Shown here piece by piece: positions 1-9,028 of a stretch of DNA of 64,000 nt. This DNA comes from JANQSS01 sp965249735. Lineage in GTDB: Bacteria; Bacteroidota; Bacteroidia; Chitinophagales; Saprospiraceae. Location: NCBI GenBank assembly GCA_965249735.1, contig CBDFMS010000024.1:124001-188000 (forward strand), read 5' to 3'. Made by a program: the position numbers and the translations under genes. Within the stretch, counting starts at the first letter, position 1. Every line of letters begins with the position of its first letter. The notes beneath the pieces were generated by a model. It saw only the letters and a program-made list of their open reading frames with translations. It did no database searches and had not been told where the DNA came from.

Positions 1-859
1 TGAAATCATCTTTCGCTCTTGTATCGATGATAATAGCATCAGTTTCATTTGCAAGAAATTCAAATTCTCGAGGATTGAGTGCTTTCGTTCCTTTATCAAT
101 TACATTTTCTATAGGTTCATATCCTTTGATATTCAACAGTACATTTTGCGGGAAGTAAGCTGGGGGAGGGGTCAATCCGGTCAAAACTTCAGAAATAAAT
201 TGATCACGTGTCAGTTCCGGATTTAAGGCATAATTGGTTTTCTTTTGATTCCCCAGGGTATCTGTACGTTCATCACTCATCATTTTTCCGCAAGCACTTC
301 CTTTTCCATGTGCGGGATAGATGACGAGATCATCCGGTAAAGTCATTATTTTATTTCTCAGGGAGTCAAAAAGATGTCCGGCTAGTTTTTCCTGAGTCAA
401 ATCAGGGATTACTTTTTGCGCCAAATCAGGTCGACCGACATCGCCAATAAAAAGCGTGTCTCCTGTAAAAAGACCAACCTCATTTTGGTTTTCATCCCGG
501 ACGAGATAGCAACTACTTTCCATAGTGTGGCCCGGCGTGTGAAGCACCTCAATCGTTACGCCACCGACTTTAAAAACTTGACCATCAAAAGCCACAACTT
601 TCTCAAACCCTGTTTCCATCGTTGTCGGACCATAGACGATTTTTGCACCAGTTTTATCGGCCAGATCTATATGTCCTGATACAAAGTCAGCATGAAAATG
701 AGTTTCAAAAACATATTTTACTTGGGCTTTATCACGATCTGCCCTGTCAAGGTAAGGTTGTACTTCACGCAATGGATCTATGATGGCCGCTTCACCTTGA
801 GATTCGATGTAGTAAGCGGCCTCAGCAAGACATCCGGTAAATATTTGTTCTAACTTCAT
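1..859 (-). CDS. MBL-fold persulfide dioxygenase-like protein with C-terminal rhodanese domain (partial)
   Basis: The gene starts at ATG 857-859 and runs off the left edge, so its C-terminus is missing. The N-terminal part is a metallo-beta-lactamase fold with the metal motif THFHADFVSGH near residue 54, a second histidine in HTPGHT near residue 111, an aspartate in FTGDTLFIGDVGRPD and a late histidine in YPAHGKG. This order is typical of ETHE1/CstB-like persulfide dioxygenases. After a linker the frame enters a rhodanese-like segment (AIIIDTRAKDDF) just before the edge. Family knowledge points to oxidation of glutathione or low-molecular-weight persulfides in sulfide detoxification, with the rhodanese domain handling sulfane sulfur. 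A promoter and Crp/Fnr-like palindrome lie just upstream. I am confident of the fold; the exact thiol substrate is inferred. Confidence 0.85.
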   Translation of the reverse strand, partial: MKLEQIFTGCLAEAAYYIESQGEAAIIDPLREVQPYLDRADRDKAQVKYVFETHFHADFVSGHIDLADKTGAKIVYGPTTMETGFEKVVAFDGQVFKVGGVTIEVLHTPGHTMESSCYLVRDENQNEVGLFTGDTLFIGDVGRPDLAQKVIPDLTQEKLAGHLFDSLRNKIMTLPDDLVIYPAHGKGSACGKMMSDERTDTLGNQKKTNYALNPELTRDQFISEVLTGLTPPPAYFPQNVLLNIKGYEPIENVIDKGTKALNPREFEFLANETDAIIIDTRAKDDF

Positions 860-1210
860 GTTTGGATTTGGGTTTAATGAGTAATTTAAATGACAGTTTT
901 TTGCGTTAACACACAATGGTATTACAGGAATCAATTCTGATTCAATAAGCAATTCCAAAATTGTATCTCAAATGTAGAATGTGATGGAATGAATATCAGT
1001 GACCTGGATCACAATTAAAGATGATTTTTGATACGATTATAACATGCCATAATCATGTCCTGGATTCATTTCTCGCAAAAGGAGAACCACAGGAAAATTT
1101 AAGGTGACAGGGTAAGAAGAACCTTTGTCAAAGTAGAAGAGCAAGAGTTTGTTGAAATACCCTTTTGGCGCAACAAGAATATGCGGCAGAGAATTTTATC
1201 GGAAATAAAT
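860..1210. other. Intergenic region, no gene seen
   Basis: Apart from the promoter and palindrome described at 969-1013, this stretch is AT-rich and interrupted by stops in all frames. I see no RNA gene or credible short coding sequence in it. Confidence 0.5.
969..1013 (-). promoter_or_regulatory. Crp/Fnr-like palindrome upstream of a -7 element for the MBL/rhodanese gene
   Basis: On the minus strand, positions 976-969 read TACATTTG, a perfect match to the Bacteroidota -7 element TAnnTTTG. No TTG (-33) lies at the usual distance. Instead a GTGA-N6-TCAC palindrome occupies 999-1012. If transcription starts about 6 bases after the -7 element, the palindrome is centred near -42, the position of a class II activator. 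This fits an activator-dependent promoter driven by a Crp/Fnr-family protein. The elements are seen; the regulator is inferred. Confidence 0.4.
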
Positions 1211-1248
1211 AAGCCGCCGAAACTGTGAACCACAAATTTCGGCGGACT
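1211..1248 (-). terminator. Rho-independent terminator of the M29-like gene
   Basis: A 12-bp near-perfect inverted repeat (arms 1211-1222 and 1237-1248, core CCGCCGAAA/TTTCGGCGG) lies 6 bases after the stop of the minus-strand gene. On that strand it is followed by a T-rich run, ATTTATTT. Confidence 0.75.
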
Positions 1249-1254
1249 ATTATA

Positions 1255-2421
1255 CTATTTCAGTTTTCCATTTTCTACGATAGTTTTTCCATTAACCGTT
1301 ACAGTAGTATTAGCCAATTGAAAATCTACGTTGAAGTCAGAATTCACATCGCCTCCGGCCCATGAGTTGTTTCCAACGCCGAGGGATACAACACCGGCCA
1401 TCTCATATGACAAGTATTCATTGAGCGGTTGACTATTTGGATTTAAGCCGACATCAAATATTGAGAGTACATCTTTCATACCCGTACTAATGTCCAGTGC
1501 TTTTTGAAAAACCTCTACATTTTCGTCTGCAGTTGCTTTTGTGATTCGACCTTCTTCAAAATACAAATGAAGATTTTTAATCTTGCTACCCCGGAAATCT
1601 ATTAATGGGATAACCAATTCTCCATTTGCAGATGAAGGAACAACGCTGGAGTATGCTTCTCCTGCGGGCAACCAGGTGTTGGCTGGTCCTGAAGAAGTCA
1701 CGGTTTCATCTGTAATGCCACAATTCATGCGTGCTCCAGTATAATCCAATTTAAATACGAGATGGGTTCCCACATTACTCGTCACTTTCACATCGCTACC
1801 TGGAGTGAGTTCCTTGACCAGTTTTTTGGCCTTGTTGGCCATAGAAATATAATCGGCATCGACAGCGCTCCAAAACATGGATAACATGTGGTAGTGATCA
1901 GCGCCGACAGATTTTGCATACGAATAGGTAGGAATGCCCCCCACCTGACCCAATGAAACAGATCGATAATGCGCTCTTCTTTGTGCATAGTTAAGCGGTT
2001 GTTGCGCCTGTCTCACGGCGGCAAACCGCTCCTCCGGGACATCATCAAAAAGATCTGCATCCGGTGTCGTATTCAAATTGATAAAACAATCAACGGCGCG
2101 GGACTGCATCAGGGCATAAGTATTAGGCAAATTCAGATACTCCATCGGAGTTTCCATCATAGCGCGTTTGGTGGCTTCAGGTATATTCATCTCTAATGTC
2201 GCAACGCCACCAGCTTTAAATACAGAGACATACAGCTCATGCATCAACGTCATAGTGCCTTCAGAGCCTCTGATAACAACTATCTCACCCGGTTGGACCT
2301 TGAGTGCGTTGTTTACTATGTTGTCGGCAATTGACACATAATTCGGTTGTCTTTGGCCAAAGACCTGGCCAAGGAGTAATAATAGACAGCAACTCAGTGC
2401 TAAACGTGTAAAAATTTTCAT
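1255..2421 (-). CDS. Secreted M29-like aminopeptidase homologue with replaced metal ligands
   Basis: This 388-residue protein has a clear Sec signal peptide (hydrophobic stretch ending VFGQ near residue 22), so it acts outside the cytoplasm. The remainder resembles the M29 (thermophilic aminopeptidase AmpS/AmpT) fold: TWLPAGEAYSSVVPSSANGE matches the family's (L/P)xGEv motif, and later blocks follow the M29 order. Of the six known metal ligands, the first glutamate (PAGE) and the last aspartate (NVDF) can be placed. The positions of the second glutamate and the two histidines appear as DVGLNP, VVSLG and SDFNVDF, that is without E/H. It is therefore either an inactive relative or a clade with altered chemistry. 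It stands alone, with its own terminator just downstream. Confidence 0.7.
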   Translation of the reverse strand: MKIFTRLALSCCLLLLLGQVFGQRQPNYVSIADNIVNNALKVQPGEIVVIRGSEGTMTLMHELYVSVFKAGGVATLEMNIPEATKRAMMETPMEYLNLPNTYALMQSRAVDCFINLNTTPDADLFDDVPEERFAAVRQAQQPLNYAQRRAHYRSVSLGQVGGIPTYSYAKSVGADHYHMLSMFWSAVDADYISMANKAKKLVKELTPGSDVKVTSNVGTHLVFKLDYTGARMNCGITDETVTSSGPANTWLPAGEAYSSVVPSSANGELVIPLIDFRGSKIKNLHLYFEEGRITKATADENVEVFQKALDISTGMKDVLSIFDVGLNPNSQPLNEYLSYEMAGVVSLGVGNNSWAGGDVNSDFNVDFQLANTTVTVNGKTIVENGKLK

Positions 2422-2592
2422 AGTATTGATTTTATAGATGAAAAGAAGTAATTGTCAAAGAGCGAAAGGGGGCCTATAAGTTAAGCATTTTTTGGCACAT
2501 TAGCAGGGCATTTACATAGAATTATATAATTGAAGGCCTCAAGATGACATGATCTTCTATATGAAATAGAAAAAAGAGCAATTCGAATCAAT

Positions 2593-2633
2593 AAAAAATC
2601 CGGCCCGGGTTTTAAAACCAGACCGGATTTTTC
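2593..2633 (-). terminator. Rho-independent terminator after the interrupted subtilase gene
   Basis: A long hairpin reads AAAATCCGG...CCGGATTTTT, with an internal GGTTTTAAAACC palindrome. It lies about 55 bases beyond the stop of the minus-strand gene and ends in a T run on that strand. Confidence 0.75.
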
Positions 2634-2685
2634 TATCTGATACGCTCTAACTTTACTTAGAAAGAACACGTATGACTCTATGTGA

Positions 2686-5463
2686 CTAGGGGCAGCCGTC
2701 GTTATTGGCTTCGAATTCTGCTCCAAGTTCTACTTCAAAACTGTTTTGAAGGTCTACACCAAGGCCTCCGTTAAATATGACAATATTCGGATTTTGAATC
2801 AAAGCGTCTGAGGTGATCAAACCTGACGCCGAATAGGTACCGGACGCCGGCGTACCATTGATTGTTAATGATGAAGCGCATGCCCCCAGTTCTTCAATTT
2901 CAACTGCATAATTTCCCTGGGAAGAGGTACTCCAGCCATCGACTACCACATAATATGTCGTATTCGGATCAACATCCGCGTATAGTATCGAAAAGCGATT
3001 TGCTCCACCGAGTAAATATGAACATGTACCTGTCGGGTCATCATCATTGAATCCTACAATGGCAAGCGCCGAATCCAACAAATAAACATAGGTGTCAAAA
3101 TCGGAAATAGCAGTACAAGTACTAACCAACAAACTATCAGCACCCGGGCCTGTCGTTAATTGATATATGAGATCATTGGACTCCTGTCCTACATAGTCAT
3201 TTGTGACACAAGGAACCGCTGTGTTATTTGTGTCAGCATAGGGAAGGGCGGGTACAATGATAGGATTTGCGAATGTATTTCCTAGATAATTAACACAATC
3301 TGTAAAGAAGGTGAAAGGACCTGACCAGGATGAAGAGTCAGAACCGCAATTACCGCGCAAATAAACCGAATATTCGGTCGCCTCATCCAGGCCGCTTAAC
3401 AAATACGTCGTGTCAGTAATTCCTGTGTATGTTGGAATCCCCATAAAGGAGCCTCCTAAAGTCAGGTTAACCAATTCTATGTCCACATCGTCTCTGTTTG
3501 CAAAATCAAGCCAGCCGACCTGGGCAGACGAATCTGTGATACTATGGATATTCACGCCACTGACAGGGCCACATGAACTCAGTTCACGGACAGAGACATC
3601 ATCGATCGCCATGTCACTGTTGAAACTGGCACCCGCTATCCCCTGGAAACGGAATTGCACCACTCCGGAATATGCTGAAAGATCAATAATAGCCGGCAAC
3701 CAGGCATCAGCAGTAGACGTTTGAACCTGGCCAGATTGAGTCCAAAGATTTGTCCAGGTTCCACCGCCATTCGATGTAATATCAACATTCAGAGTACCCA
3801 TATCAGCACCATACATGTGGTAGAAAAATTCTAATTCAGCTGTATCTATGAGATCCAGATCTATGCAAGGTGTGATAAGATTTGAAATCAGATTAAAGGT
3901 GGAGGAGGCTTCGATGTAGGCATATTGTCCAAGTGCTGTTCCTAATGTATTGTCAACATCAGGCCCTGTTTCTACTGATGAAGTGGGACCTGCATGTATT
4001 CTCCAGTCATTTCCATCGCCTGAATCCTGTATCCAGCCTCCGCCGAAATTACATACTTCCGGTCCCCCAGCCGTGGAGCACGTACTATAAGATTCAAAGT
4101 CATCCGTCCAGGGTAATCCCGGAACACATCCCAAAGTAGCAAAACTCACCGGTCCGATCCAATCACTCGAATCACCTCCACTGCAAATACTTCTTACATA
4201 AACATCGTAGTTGTTCAATGAAGTTAATCCTGTGTAGAGATAAGTGGTGTCTGTGACACCCGTTTCAGTAGGAATACCGGTAAACGTTTCGGAGGCGGAA
4301 ATATCCACCAGCTCCAATTCATAAGTAACAGCGCCACTGCTCGGCAGCCAACTGATACGAGCTTCTGTTTCGTCTAAACTGACTACTTGAGGATTTCCTG
4401 GAGGAAAACACAGAATACCCTCCAAGATGAAGATATTATCAATGGCCATGTCACTCGTAAAGTCTGTTCCTATTGTTGCATTGAATCGGTAGGCAAAATC
4501 TCCCCCACAATAGGCGGACAAATCAACCAGCGCCATATGCCATACATCGCCCTGGTCACCACTCACCGACCAGATCGGAGAAGACCACGTCCCTCCTTGA
4601 TTTGTGGTGATTTCCATTGATAACGTTCCCATACCTGCTCCATACATGTGGTAATAAAACGCCACATAGGCATTCGTGCATCCAGACATGTCAAAACATG
4701 GTCCCCCCAGAATCGTGTTTTGGGCGGGGAAATTAGGTGAAGTAGCCTCGACGTAAATGTATTGACTTCCGTCCTGGGCCGATGAAGGACCGGTGCCTGT
4801 TGAAGGTGTAGACCCGGAGATCACAGCCCAATCGAAATCATCTCCACCAAAATTGCAATGATCGCCATTCCCACTCTCAAAACTCTCAGAGTAAGGAAGG
4901 CTGGCATTGAACAGACAACCACTGCATACACCATTAACATCATGACCATAGTTGATGGCAATGGCCCGCTGACCTTCTGTGGGCAACGTATTAGCGGACA
5001 CACTAAACCAATAATCCTGGCCTGCTGTGAGACCTCCAATTTCCATAGTCGTGCCGGCGGTTGAACCAATCAACTCCATTTTTTCTACGCCCAATTGGTA
5101 GACATTGTAGGTCGTAGCTCCAGCATAAGCCGTCCAGGATATTTCCGCAGAATCAAGTGCTGTTGCAACAGCAGATAAATTCGTAGGGACACCGTGAATA
5201 TTGAATGTCTCATCAGATTGATCATTCTCAGCACCGCGCACTACGCGAACGAGGCAATTTGCTGAGATGATACCGGCTGGTAGAGTCCAGTCGATTGCCC
5301 TTGTGGTGGCCGAAAGTCCTGAGGCGATGGTCGTCCAGGTACTTCCATTGTTTGTTGAGTAGGAAACATCGAATGTCCCGATGTTACCAAAGGCATCCCA
5401 GTGAATACGTTCCAGGGATCCTTGAATGAGTTTCTCACCCCCTAATGGATAGGTTACCTTCAC
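2686..5463 (-). CDS. C-terminal part of split S8 protein: Fn3/MAM repeats, PPC-like domain and coat-hanger-like tail
   Basis: This 925-residue frame has only a GTG at its 5' end and no signal peptide. It is in the same frame as the subtilase ORF upstream, 12 codons after that ORF's TAG. It starts with an Ig-like strand (VTYPLGGE), followed by Fn3 units near residues 92-165, 355-445 and 640-720, and two MAM-like domains (each with a FESGNG/FESYST start, FYYHMYGA and SDMAIDN core) near 185-350 and 455-630. A PPC-like domain (near 730-865) comes next. The last 50 residues carry the C-terminal module also found elsewhere in this window (FEVELGAEFEANNDGC). These are adhesion and retention modules of a secreted protease. 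As a separate gene it would probably not be exported. Confidence 0.7.
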   Translation of the reverse strand: MKVTYPLGGEKLIQGSLERIHWDAFGNIGTFDVSYSTNNGSTWTTIASGLSATTRAIDWTLPAGIISANCLVRVVRGAENDQSDETFNIHGVPTNLSAVATALDSAEISWTAYAGATTYNVYQLGVEKMELIGSTAGTTMEIGGLTAGQDYWFSVSANTLPTEGQRAIAINYGHDVNGVCSGCLFNASLPYSESFESGNGDHCNFGGDDFDWAVISGSTPSTGTGPSSAQDGSQYIYVEATSPNFPAQNTILGGPCFDMSGCTNAYVAFYYHMYGAGMGTLSMEITTNQGGTWSSPIWSVSGDQGDVWHMALVDLSAYCGGDFAYRFNATIGTDFTSDMAIDNIFILEGILCFPPGNPQVVSLDETEARISWLPSSGAVTYELELVDISASETFTGIPTETGVTDTTYLYTGLTSLNNYDVYVRSICSGGDSSDWIGPVSFATLGCVPGLPWTDDFESYSTCSTAGGPEVCNFGGGWIQDSGDGNDWRIHAGPTSSVETGPDVDNTLGTALGQYAYIEASSTFNLISNLITPCIDLDLIDTAELEFFYHMYGADMGTLNVDITSNGGGTWTNLWTQSGQVQTSTADAWLPAIIDLSAYSGVVQFRFQGIAGASFNSDMAIDDVSVRELSSCGPVSGVNIHSITDSSAQVGWLDFANRDDVDIELVNLTLGGSFMGIPTYTGITDTTYLLSGLDEATEYSVYLRGNCGSDSSSWSGPFTFFTDCVNYLGNTFANPIIVPALPYADTNNTAVPCVTNDYVGQESNDLIYQLTTGPGADSLLVSTCTAISDFDTYVYLLDSALAIVGFNDDDPTGTCSYLLGGANRFSILYADVDPNTTYYVVVDGWSTSSQGNYAVEIEELGACASSLTINGTPASGTYSASGLITSDALIQNPNIVIFNGGLGVDLQNSFEVELGAEFEANNDGCP

Positions 5464-5499
5464 ACCGGTGGGTATAAAGGAATAGACGACGTAATATTC

Positions 5500-5502
5500 C
5501 TA
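5500..5502 (-). other. In-frame TAG splitting one subtilase gene in two
   Basis: The two long minus-strand ORFs at 7368-5500 and 5463-2686 are in the same frame. They are separated by this single TAG and 12 sense codons. A single transition, CAG to TAG, would restore Gln in the context GPQEYYVV. It may be a true nonsense mutation, a sequencing error or a read-through site. Confidence 0.75.
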
Positions 5503-7368
5503 TGGCCCCTGAGGTATAGAAAATCCATCTATGTTCACCGTATAGGTTCCGGATGCAGGTGATGAAATAGCTACCTGCTCCACATTATTTAAGTGATCAA
5601 CGCCATTTCCTGCAGGCAGATCAAGTGTAACAGGATTTGGTGTGTGATCCAGCAGATAGGGTAAATGGTTCGTCATGCCTGGATCATCAACCGTCATATC
5701 AATATCATTGATCAATGCGGGAGAAGCACTGGCTGAGGCTTCCGGATCTGACCAATAGACCATAATGCGAAGCTGGCCGACGCCGGCAGGTACGGAAATA
5801 TTATGTGTATTTGATCCGCCATCAGATACAGTGGAACTCAAATATTGGGTGTTATTCAATATATCATAAGCTCGTCCTGTATGGACAAGTCCCCATCCAT
5901 ATTTAAAATCAGGGCCAATATTACCAAGATCCTGGGCACTGTTCATAGCACAGGCTTTGATTAACGCAGCCGGTGCAGTGTTGCCAGTAAGATCTTTATA
6001 TACATGATACAATTGGGTTAGGTTTCCGGCCGAACTCGGTGCGGCGGCAGATGTTCCACCAAACGACTGATATTGATTATTGGGATTAGTGCTTATTTGT
6101 CCCGCACCATGTCCAGCAATATCAGGTTTTATTCGTCCATCATGAGCAGGGCCGCGGCTACTACTGGAAACCAGATTACCCAAGCGATCTAAATTAGCTA
6201 CGGCGATTACATTTTTACCTTGTTTGTGACCACCTGTTACATTGCCCCATTGATCACCGGCTCCGTATCCACAGTCGTTGTTGTTTGAATTTCCTGCTGA
6301 GAACATATGCAAGAGTGTAGGGTTGTCAAAGGCCATTTCGTCGACTGTGACGGTTGTTGTCGTATATCCGGCGTTACACCCGTTTGAATAGGAGCTGTTG
6401 GTAATCAGTACACCACTGTCCTGGTGTAGGGTTAGGGTGTTGTCAAGGAAAGTTGATAAATAATCAATTACATAGATGTCAGCTGCAGAGCCACCAGCCA
6501 CAACGGTGGGGTCCAGGTTGCCACAAGCCGCCCATACTCCGGCAACACCATCTCCGTGCGTTCCCGAGCTACTATTACTTGGATCATTCCATAATCGACC
6601 TTGAAAATCAATATGCGGTCCAACATCGCCGTCATCGCGAACCAGGACCTTTATATCATCACCATTATAAGACAAACCGCCGGTAAGATGATTGTCGATC
6701 AAATTTGCTCTTTGCATGGTTCGACCTTCAACGGACTCGGGTTCTCCTTTTGGATCCATGAGTTCGACATAACGGATCCAGGGTTGATCAGCAAGAGAGA
6801 CTGCCGCCGCTGGGCTGGCCGTAGCAAACACGAAGCGAGCATGATTGGGTCGTTCCAGATTGTATGCTCCCAGATCACTCAAAGTTGCTTCAAATGCATC
6901 TAAGTTGATGTTCGGCATGACCAGAATTTTGAGCAAAATGTCTTTTCCCTGATAGGCATATTCGGGGATGTTGTTGTCTAAGATGCGGAGGTCCACCTTT
7001 GTCGATGGATCCAGTGACTGAATTGACCTTACCCCTTTTTCATAGAGATATCGCATGTCAACATCATGTGGCAAAGACAAGAGGTAGCAGTGCCTGGGAA
7101 CATATTCTATAAATTCTATACCACGTGAACTCATATCACTTTGCCATGCTTCTGATGGAATTTTATCAAATTGTACCCACCGGTAGTAGGCACCATTGAC
7201 AGTAGAGCCAAAGAGTATTTCTGAAGCTTCACTATCCGCATCTATATTGGATGGCATATACCGCGGCCCGGATTTAAATTCGACAGCTGGTAAATTTTGA
7301 GCTGTAACTGAATTTAAATTAATTAGAAGCCCAAGGAGAATTAATGACAAGAAAGGTGTTAGTTTCAT
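5500..7368 (-). CDS. Secreted S8 (subtilisin-like) serine peptidase, N-terminal part of split gene
   Basis: This 622-residue protein has a signal peptide (MKLTPFLSLILLGLLINLNSVTAQ), a prodomain-like region to about residue 205, and a subtilase domain. The catalytic triad is visible: Asp in VRDDGDVGPHIDF (about 242), His in GTHGDGVAG (about 271) and Ser in GGTSAAAPSSAG (about 440), with the oxyanion Asn in FSAGNSNNND. A P/proprotein-like beta region follows. Translation ends at TAG 5500-5502, immediately after SIPQGP. The frame then continues EYYVVYSF, which looks like the normal continuation (GPQEYYVVYSF), so the full gene would span 2686-7368 and encode about 1560 residues. The catalytic part alone could still be made and exported, without its adhesive tail. 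Confidence 0.85.
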   Translation of the reverse strand: MKLTPFLSLILLGLLINLNSVTAQNLPAVEFKSGPRYMPSNIDADSEASEILFGSTVNGAYYRWVQFDKIPSEAWQSDMSSRGIEFIEYVPRHCYLLSLPHDVDMRYLYEKGVRSIQSLDPSTKVDLRILDNNIPEYAYQGKDILLKILVMPNINLDAFEATLSDLGAYNLERPNHARFVFATASPAAAVSLADQPWIRYVELMDPKGEPESVEGRTMQRANLIDNHLTGGLSYNGDDIKVLVRDDGDVGPHIDFQGRLWNDPSNSSSGTHGDGVAGVWAACGNLDPTVVAGGSAADIYVIDYLSTFLDNTLTLHQDSGVLITNSSYSNGCNAGYTTTTVTVDEMAFDNPTLLHMFSAGNSNNNDCGYGAGDQWGNVTGGHKQGKNVIAVANLDRLGNLVSSSSRGPAHDGRIKPDIAGHGAGQISTNPNNQYQSFGGTSAAAPSSAGNLTQLYHVYKDLTGNTAPAALIKACAMNSAQDLGNIGPDFKYGWGLVHTGRAYDILNNTQYLSSTVSDGGSNTHNISVPAGVGQLRIMVYWSDPEASASASPALINDIDMTVDDPGMTNHLPYLLDHTPNPVTLDLPAGNGVDHLNNVEQVAISSPASGTYTVNIDGFSIPQGP

Positions 7369-7638
7369 GTTGTACTATTTATTATAATATTTAGTAATAT
7401 AAATCCTTCCGTTTTCAGACTACTGAGTAACCTGAAAGCCAGCAGAATAGGAATCGTTTCTGGAAAAAATCAAATAATTGAGTTCCGGCGACTAAAGTAA
7501 TAAAGTTTCAATGAAATGAGGGGCCGTATGATTTGCATTCGACTAACATGAACCTATATGATAGCAAAAAGAGGAAACCGGCATATTTACATTTGTTTGA
7601 TTGAATATTTTTCCCAAAAATGCATGGGGTAATACGAT

Positions 7639-8628
7639 CTAGTCGATTCTTTGTATAGATCGTAATATTGGTTCCAGCTCAATCGCGTAGATGTCACCAG
7701 GGGGTCGCCCACCACCGGGTTCTTGTACTATTCCTGGTCGCTCACTGGTAAAAAGGAGATATTTCATGTCAGGAGTAATAGCCGGAGCAAAGTCAGTATA
7801 GGGAGAATTTACGCGATCACCCAAATTAAAGGGACCCGTCCATTGATTCGTGGAGTCGGGAAAAGATATGTACAGATCAGCCTTGCCATAGCCATTTAAT
7901 TTGTCTGTAGATACGATGAGAAAAGACTCGTCCGGAGCGATACAGGGATTTGTCAAACGGACAGTGTCGTTTTTGAAAGTCAATGGCCTGCCTGATTTTG
8001 ATAAATTATTTAAATTAGCAGAATAAATAGATGTACTGGAAAAATCTTGAGAAAATACTGTATAAAACGAATTATTTAATTTTGATATTGTTACAAATAC
8101 TTCATGATTATCTGTATTTATTTTGTCGTTTAATTGTTTTGGATGCATCCAATTGTTGTTCCATTCCGAAGAGTAAATATCGTAGTTTTTCGAAAGGTTC
8201 GCATCTGATCGCTTTCGCGTCGAACTAAAATAAAGTTGGTTGTCATGAAAAAACGGATCTATGTCTCGTCCGCTTGAATCCATATGCTCAAAAAGCACGG
8301 GTTCCTGCCATGTGCCTTGCTCAAATGTCGAAGTATATAGATAGATGTTTTTTCGATCTTCACTGGTTCTGTTAAATGCCAGCATATTTAATTCCGGGTT
8401 CCAGGAACTTGCAAATTCCGGGGAGGCTGTCGAGATAATATTTGGTGCGAGCAATACTGCAGAATCTTGAATATGAGCAAATGGATTGACTGATAAACGA
8501 GTGTTTTCATTTGCCACCTTAAACTCACAGCCTATCAGCAGAATTGAAATGAAAATAATTAATATTGACTTCGATGTGAAGTTTTTCAGTATTGTTCCTT
8601 TATTAGGAAAAGTCTCTATCCAGCCCAT
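7639..8628 (-). CDS. PD40/WD40-like beta-propeller lipoprotein
   Basis: This 329-residue protein has a hydrophobic segment ending in a lipobox (ILLIGC, Cys about 34). The chosen ATG leaves an unusually long 17-residue n-region; no better ATG, GTG or TTG start precedes the signal. The rest consists of TolB/PD40-like blades: repeated patterns such as LNMLAFNRTSED, NQLYFSSTRKR, ESFLIVSTDKLNGYGKADLYIS and MKYLLFTSERPG...GDIYAIEL. Such proteins are usually outer-membrane or periplasmic binding scaffolds; no enzyme motif is visible. It is monocistronic, with a -7 element about 26 bases upstream. Confidence 0.7.
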   Translation of the reverse strand: MGWIETFPNKGTILKNFTSKSILIIFISILLIGCEFKVANENTRLSVNPFAHIQDSAVLLAPNIISTASPEFASSWNPELNMLAFNRTSEDRKNIYLYTSTFEQGTWQEPVLFEHMDSSGRDIDPFFHDNQLYFSSTRKRSDANLSKNYDIYSSEWNNNWMHPKQLNDKINTDNHEVFVTISKLNNSFYTVFSQDFSSTSIYSANLNNLSKSGRPLTFKNDTVRLTNPCIAPDESFLIVSTDKLNGYGKADLYISFPDSTNQWTGPFNLGDRVNSPYTDFAPAITPDMKYLLFTSERPGIVQEPGGGRPPGDIYAIELEPILRSIQRID

Positions 8629-8653
8629 TTTTGAGTGATTTAATTGAATATTC

Positions 8654-8661
8654 CAAATCTA
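8654..8661 (-). promoter_or_regulatory. -7 promoter element of the PD40 lipoprotein gene
   Basis: The minus strand reads TAGATTTG, a perfect TAnnTTTG match, 26 bases before the ATG. The nearest TTG (8679-8677) is only 15 bases upstream, short of the usual 17-23. Confidence 0.45.
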
Positions 8662-9015
8662 AATTATATCGGTGAACAATGAAGTTGACAGAATGAAATT
8701 ACGGACATACCATGAACTTTGCTAGTATTCAACGTGTAAGCTGCGATATTTTATACATCTAAGTATGAATTGCCTGGCTGCTCAAAATCATATCTATCAA
8801 AACTAGAGCAAAAAAGACCGATCGGGAGGAAACGAATCGAGTGATTAATAGAAAATGATTTGCAAATCAGAAGTATACTAAATGAATAAAACCTCAATAA
8901 ATCCAATTATCTGACTAATTGTCCTTCTACAAGAGTCTTTGACCATGTGTGGTGGTCGAGGATTGAGGGTACACGGATAGAAGTGACAAGGAAAGCACCA
9001 AAAAAGTTTAAAGTG
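8662..9015. other. Divergent intergenic region, no gene seen
   Basis: This is an AT-rich gap between the divergent lipoprotein and small-membrane-protein genes. I see no coding sequence longer than about 25 codons and no stable hairpin. Confidence 0.45.
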
Positions 9016-9023
9016 TATCTTTG
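9016..9023 (+). promoter_or_regulatory. -7 element, near-leaderless start of the small membrane protein gene
   Basis: TATCTTTG matches TAnnTTTG exactly and ends only five bases before ATG 9029, a leaderless arrangement common in Bacteroidota. No clear TTG is seen at the -33 position. Confidence 0.5.
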
Positions 9024-9028
9024 CAATC

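Noticed and set aside
2481..2726. 81-residue minus-strand ORF over the end of the subtilase gene
   Set aside because: It overlaps coding sequence and the terminator hairpin, and shows no signal, domain or promoter.
7607..7621. ATTTTT-CCC-AAAAAT inverted repeat after the PD40 gene
   Set aside because: The stem is only A-T pairs with a 3-base loop, too weak to call a terminator.
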